Shown here: piece after piece, positions 6,181 to 7,130 of the stretch
Position numbering within the stretch: position 1 is the stretch's first letter
How the letters are laid out: the number at the start of each line of letters is the position of its first letter
Made by a program: the position numbers and the translations under genes
NCBI GenBank assembly: GCA_946544555.1
Contig: CAMNMI010000046.1
Location: 1 to 7,130, forward strand
Origin: an uncultured Rickettsiales bacterium
Lineage (GTDB): Bacteria; Pseudomonadota; Alphaproteobacteria; Rickettsiales; Deianiraeaceae
Reading direction: 5' to 3'
Length of the DNA: 7,130 nt
Notes under the pieces: generated by a model
The model's database searches: none
Seen by the model: only the letters and a program-made list of their open reading frames with translations
What the model was told of the DNA's origin: nothing

Positions 6181-7130
6181 ATGAACAATTATTTTAATAC
6201 TCAAAACAATGAATTTTATCAACAGGTAAGCAATAATTTAGATTTGAAAAGAAAAGTAGAAATGATTAATAAAAAAACGTTAGTAAAAACTATATCAAAT
6301 TGGTTTAATACCATAACTATTGCTCCAGATTTTATTAAAAGACAAAGCAACGATGTAGGTACAATAAAGACCGATTTTGATAAATCACAATTGAATCAAA
6401 ATTTTATTAGAAATAATAAAATTACAAAAATGATTGATGCTTGTTTGTTGTCTGGTTATCAAAAACAGAGAGCTTTCTATGGAGATTATGAGAATTTAAT
6501 TAGAGAATATAAAAGTAAAAAAAATCAGGACAAAGATTTTGTAAAAGCGATGATATGCTTTGAACAATTTTGTTATCTGTTTAACCATGGATTTATTTGT
6601 GACTTTGAACAAACACGTTTTGGTGCAGATATTGGTGAATATATTGCAAATTTTGAAAAAACTTTTGAAAATTTAAATGACAAACAAAAAGAAATTGCAA
6701 GAAAATATATCAATGAAATATTATGTTCTATATTAATATTCAATGCGCTTGACCGAAAAAACGGAAACGTTTTAATTGATGAAGATGGAAAAATAAATTT
6801 TATTGATTTTGACGACCTATTGCTTAATAGAGGGAAAATTTTCAACAACGACTGTTTTGCACATTGTCTTTTTGATAATCTTGGAAATTACCACAATGCA
6901 GAAAACATGATGCAATCGGCTTACAAAAAATTAAATGAAGACGGAAAAAGCAAACTTATTACAACAAGAAAAGATAAATATACCAATTATCACGATTTAT
7001 TCAATAAATATGGCTTTCAAGTCAACAAGGAGGCAATAAAAAAAATTGATAATATGCTAAAAATAAATGAAGACACGATAAAAGCAATGTTTGTTAACAT
7101 AAAAATGGCGGTTCCCGATTGTTCTTTTGA
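6181..7130 (+). CDS. PI3/PI4-kinase-like domain protein candidate, 3' end cut by the window
   Basis: An open frame of 316 codons starts at ATG 6181 and runs without a stop off the right edge. The protein is rich in Asn, Lys, Phe and Ile. I do not recognise a full-length family. Residues 188-212 read NALDRKNGNVLID, then INFIDFDD. The DRxNxN motif (Asp191, Arg192, Asn194, Asn196) is followed 13 residues after Asn196 by Asp209 of IDFD. Eukaryotic PI3-kinases have DRHNSN followed by DFG at the same spacing, as I recall it, so Asp191, Asn196 and Asp209 would be the catalytic and metal-binding residues. The His of DRH is Lys here, and the Gly of DFG is Asp. A hydrophobic helix (EILCSILIF) sits just before the motif, as in kinases of this fold. 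I could not find a glycine-rich loop or a certain ATP-binding lysine upstream. HipA-like kinases are a possible alternative. GC is far below the rest of the window (11, 17 and 20 of 60 bases in three sampled lines), which suggests recent acquisition. The gene itself is near certain; the kinase fold is a motif-based inference. Confidence 0.6.
   Translation, partial: MNNYFNTQNNEFYQQVSNNLDLKRKVEMINKKTLVKTISNWFNTITIAPDFIKRQSNDVGTIKTDFDKSQLNQNFIRNNKITKMIDACLLSGYQKQRAFYGDYENLIREYKSKKNQDKDFVKAMICFEQFCYLFNHGFICDFEQTRFGADIGEYIANFEKTFENLNDKQKEIARKYINEILCSILIFNALDRKNGNVLIDEDGKINFIDFDDLLLNRGKIFNNDCFAHCLFDNLGNYHNAENMMQSAYKKLNEDGKSKLITTRKDKYTNYHDLFNKYGFQVNKEAIKKIDNMLKINEDTIKAMFVNIKMAVPDCSF

Noticed and set aside
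6573..6848. Minus-strand 91-codon open frame at the right end
   Set aside because: It is antisense to the long kinase-like frame, which has coherent motifs and an uninterrupted 316 codons.

Overview
This window looks like a piece of a low-GC, Gram-negative, probably alphaproteobacterial chromosome. It holds six protein-coding genes, one of them running off the right edge. I see no rRNA, tRNA or CRISPR array. The alphaproteobacterial guess is an inference from three things: a DUF2793-like segment in the tail protein, a PD-(D/E)XK nuclease that looks like the C-terminal part of AddB, and a MurE with the DNPR motif of meso-diaminopimelate-adding enzymes. The standard genetic code fits throughout. 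Clear Shine-Dalgarno sites are scarce: only the DsbA-family gene has an obvious one.

Layout, left to right. Positions 1-120 are non-coding and hold a GC-rich inverted repeat, a short direct repeat and a hairpin that abuts the end of the first gene. Positions 121-1248 (minus strand) encode a phage-type tail-collar protein with a DUF2793-like N-terminus. A short divergent region with a TTGACA box follows. The plus-strand pair at 1343-2095 (membrane-anchored DsbA-family thiol protein) and 2101-3588 (murE) is separated by only 5 bases. A terminator-shaped hairpin plus T-run lies inside the first 21 codons of murE. Positions 3589-3703 are a convergent spacer filled by a strikingly GC-rich, repeat-rich element. 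The minus-strand pair at 4966-6033 (three-helix membrane protein with a long coiled-coil tail, unknown function) and 3704-4960 (AddB-like nuclease domain) is also separated by 5 bases. Positions 6034-6180 are a divergent promoter region with a 13-base imperfect inverted repeat. From 6181 to the edge runs a very AT-rich gene of at least 316 codons, incomplete at its 3' end.

How they may work together. DsbA and MurE both act on the envelope (periplasmic disulfide chemistry and cytoplasmic peptidoglycan precursor synthesis). They may be co-transcribed, with the embedded hairpin setting how much transcription reaches murE. The nuclease and the membrane protein look co-transcribed, but nothing in the sequence ties their functions. 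The right-edge gene carries a motif whose residues and spacing match the catalytic and metal-binding loops of PI3/PI4-kinases (DRxNxN, then ID 12-13 residues later). With its low GC, this makes it a candidate acquired kinase-like protein, possibly a host-directed effector. That is the most interesting object in the window, together with the possible attenuator at the start of murE.
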